Origin: Viridibacterium curvum
GTDB taxonomy: Bacteria > Pseudomonadota > Gammaproteobacteria > Burkholderiales > Rhodocyclaceae
Assembly (NCBI RefSeq): GCF_039544165.1
Contig: NZ_BAABLD010000011.1
Span: 112,904 to 176,903 of the forward strand
DNA: 64,000 nt
Direction of reading: 5' to 3'
Within the stretch, counting starts at the first letter, position 1; every line of letters begins with the position of its first letter. Below are positions 63,430 through 64,000 of the stretch, in pieces. The notes beneath the pieces are model-generated. The model was not told the DNA's origin. It worked only from the letters and a program-made list of their open reading frames with translations, and ran no database searches. Both the position numbers and the translations under genes were made by a program.

Positions 63430-63872
63430 TGAACAAAGACCCTATCAAGATGCTGCTGGAGCACGCACACGTCAAACTCGACAACGCCGGCGTACGACTG
63501 GGAGAGTTGTTGGCATCGGAAGCCATGGCTAGCAAGCGACTTGAGCTTCTCGAAAACTACCGGAAGGAGTATCGCGACAAGTTCATGTCAGCGGCAAAAG
63601 AAGGGATTGGCCCGGATGCCTGGCGAAACTACAGCAGTTTCCTCGGAAAACTGGATGAAGCGATCGCGCATCAACAGCAAATCGTCACCCAATCGAAGCA
63701 TCAAACAGCCCTAGGTCAGGCGTCGTGGTTACACGAGCGCAGTCGGATGAAGGCATTTGACACGTTACACCAGCGTCAGGTTTCGGCGTTGGGTCGTCGT
63801 GATCAACTTCGTGAACAGAAGGGCAACGATGACAGGAGCAGTTCGAAGAAGCCGGAGGATATGGAGGAGTAG
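63429..63872 (+). CDS. fliJ: Flagellar export protein FliJ
   Basis: Soluble coiled-coil chaperone-like part of the export ATPase complex. It has 147 residues, nearly all helical and charged (LASEAMASKRLELLENYRKEY, here positions about 28-48; LDEAIAHQQQIVTQSK). Its position directly after fliI with a one-base overlap, its length and its composition fit FliJ. The last gene of the operon in this window; a hairpin follows 26 bases later. fliK and later genes do not follow directly. Confidence 0.9.
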   Translation: MNKDPIKMLLEHAHVKLDNAGVRLGELLASEAMASKRLELLENYRKEYRDKFMSAAKEGIGPDAWRNYSSFLGKLDEAIAHQQQIVTQSKHQTALGQASWLHERSRMKAFDTLHQRQVSALGRRDQLREQKGNDDRSSSKKPEDMEE

Positions 63873-63897
63873 TTATGAGGAATGTCGTCAGAAACGC

Positions 63898-63931
63898 CAA
63901 CGCCCCTGCAGCATTGAGCTGAGGGGCGTTG
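63898..63931. terminator. Bidirectional terminator between fliJ and the rRNA operon
   Basis: CAACGCCCCT pairs with AGGGGCGTTG, extended by CAGC/GCTG inside with one bulged base. A T-rich stretch follows on the plus strand, and GGCGTTTCTG follows on the minus strand. It can end both the fli operon and the leftward rRNA operon. Confidence 0.7.
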
Positions 63932-63941
63932 TGTTGTGGGG

Positions 63942-64000
63942 AGTCTGACGATGACCTACTTTCACGCGGGCAATCCGCACTATCATCGGCGCGACTTCGT
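63942..64000 (-). rRNA. rrf: 5S ribosomal RNA, 3' end (gene continues beyond window)
   Basis: The reverse complement contains GCGCCGATGATAGTGCGGAT, then CCCGCGTGAAAGTAGGTCAT and CGTCAGACT. This is the conserved 3' half of betaproteobacterial 5S rRNA. The terminal TCGTCAGACT should pair with a 5' AGTCTGACGA outside the window. About 59 of some 115 bases are present. A 23S and 16S rRNA gene are expected to the right. Confidence 0.93.

Overview
The window is a GC-rich chromosomal segment with densely packed genes and many 1-17 base overlaps. It comes from a betaproteobacterium, most likely of the order Rhodocyclales (Azoarcus/Thauera/Zoogloea/Uliginosibacterium-like; the genus is not resolved). 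The reasons are: class I PHA synthase; the gene order carA-carB-greA-DUF4149-yhbY-rlmE-ftsH-folP-glmM followed further along by pstSCAB, which is characteristic of Betaproteobacteria; an Entner-Doudoroff dehydratase; a pyruvate-type ferredoxin oxidoreductase; and a 5S rRNA 3' end of betaproteobacterial type at the right edge. Nothing indicates a plasmid, phage or integrated element.

Left part (1-8.9 kb): partial phaC, a small membrane protein, rluD-pgeF diverging from bamD, panC, then a tightly coupled three-gene cassette of unknown function. That cassette encodes a degenerate GT2-like membrane protein, a membrane-anchored bactofilin/beta-helix-like protein and a polytopic membrane protein, and is the best candidate here for an undescribed system. 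Carbohydrate part (8.9-23.8 kb): edd, a short-chain dehydrogenase, two tandem PL1 pectate lyases (the second with a polyserine linker and a discoidin-like domain), a band-7/NfeD pair, srkA-ychJ, a PilZ protein, a chemoreceptor, and a secreted heparinase-II/III-like protein coupled to an MFS transporter. Together these suggest extracellular use of pectin-like polysaccharide.

Middle (23.9-36.2 kb): a membrane diguanylate cyclase, two overlapping lipoprotein genes, a four-gene 2-oxoacid:ferredoxin oxidoreductase operon (gamma, alpha, beta, and an FAD/NAD(P)/ferredoxin fusion subunit), and a MoxR-DUF58-transglutaminase-MltB-orphan operon probably concerned with the cell wall. Core housekeeping block (36.2-47.3 kb): glmM, folP, ftsH, rlmE, yhbY, DUF4149, greA, carB, carA, with a probable attenuator-type leader before carA and a REP/MITE-like inverted repeat between greA and the DUF4149 gene.

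Right part (47.4-64 kb): a hybrid histidine kinase with PAS, two receivers and HPt, an acetylornithine-type aminotransferase, the high-affinity phosphate transporter pstSCAB (no phoU next to it), and a flagellar locus. Here fleS-fleR and fliE run leftwards and fliF-fliG-fliH-fliI-fliJ run rightwards; a good sigma-54 promoter precedes fliE. The window ends inside a leftward-transcribed 5S rRNA gene, so an rRNA operon lies just outside.
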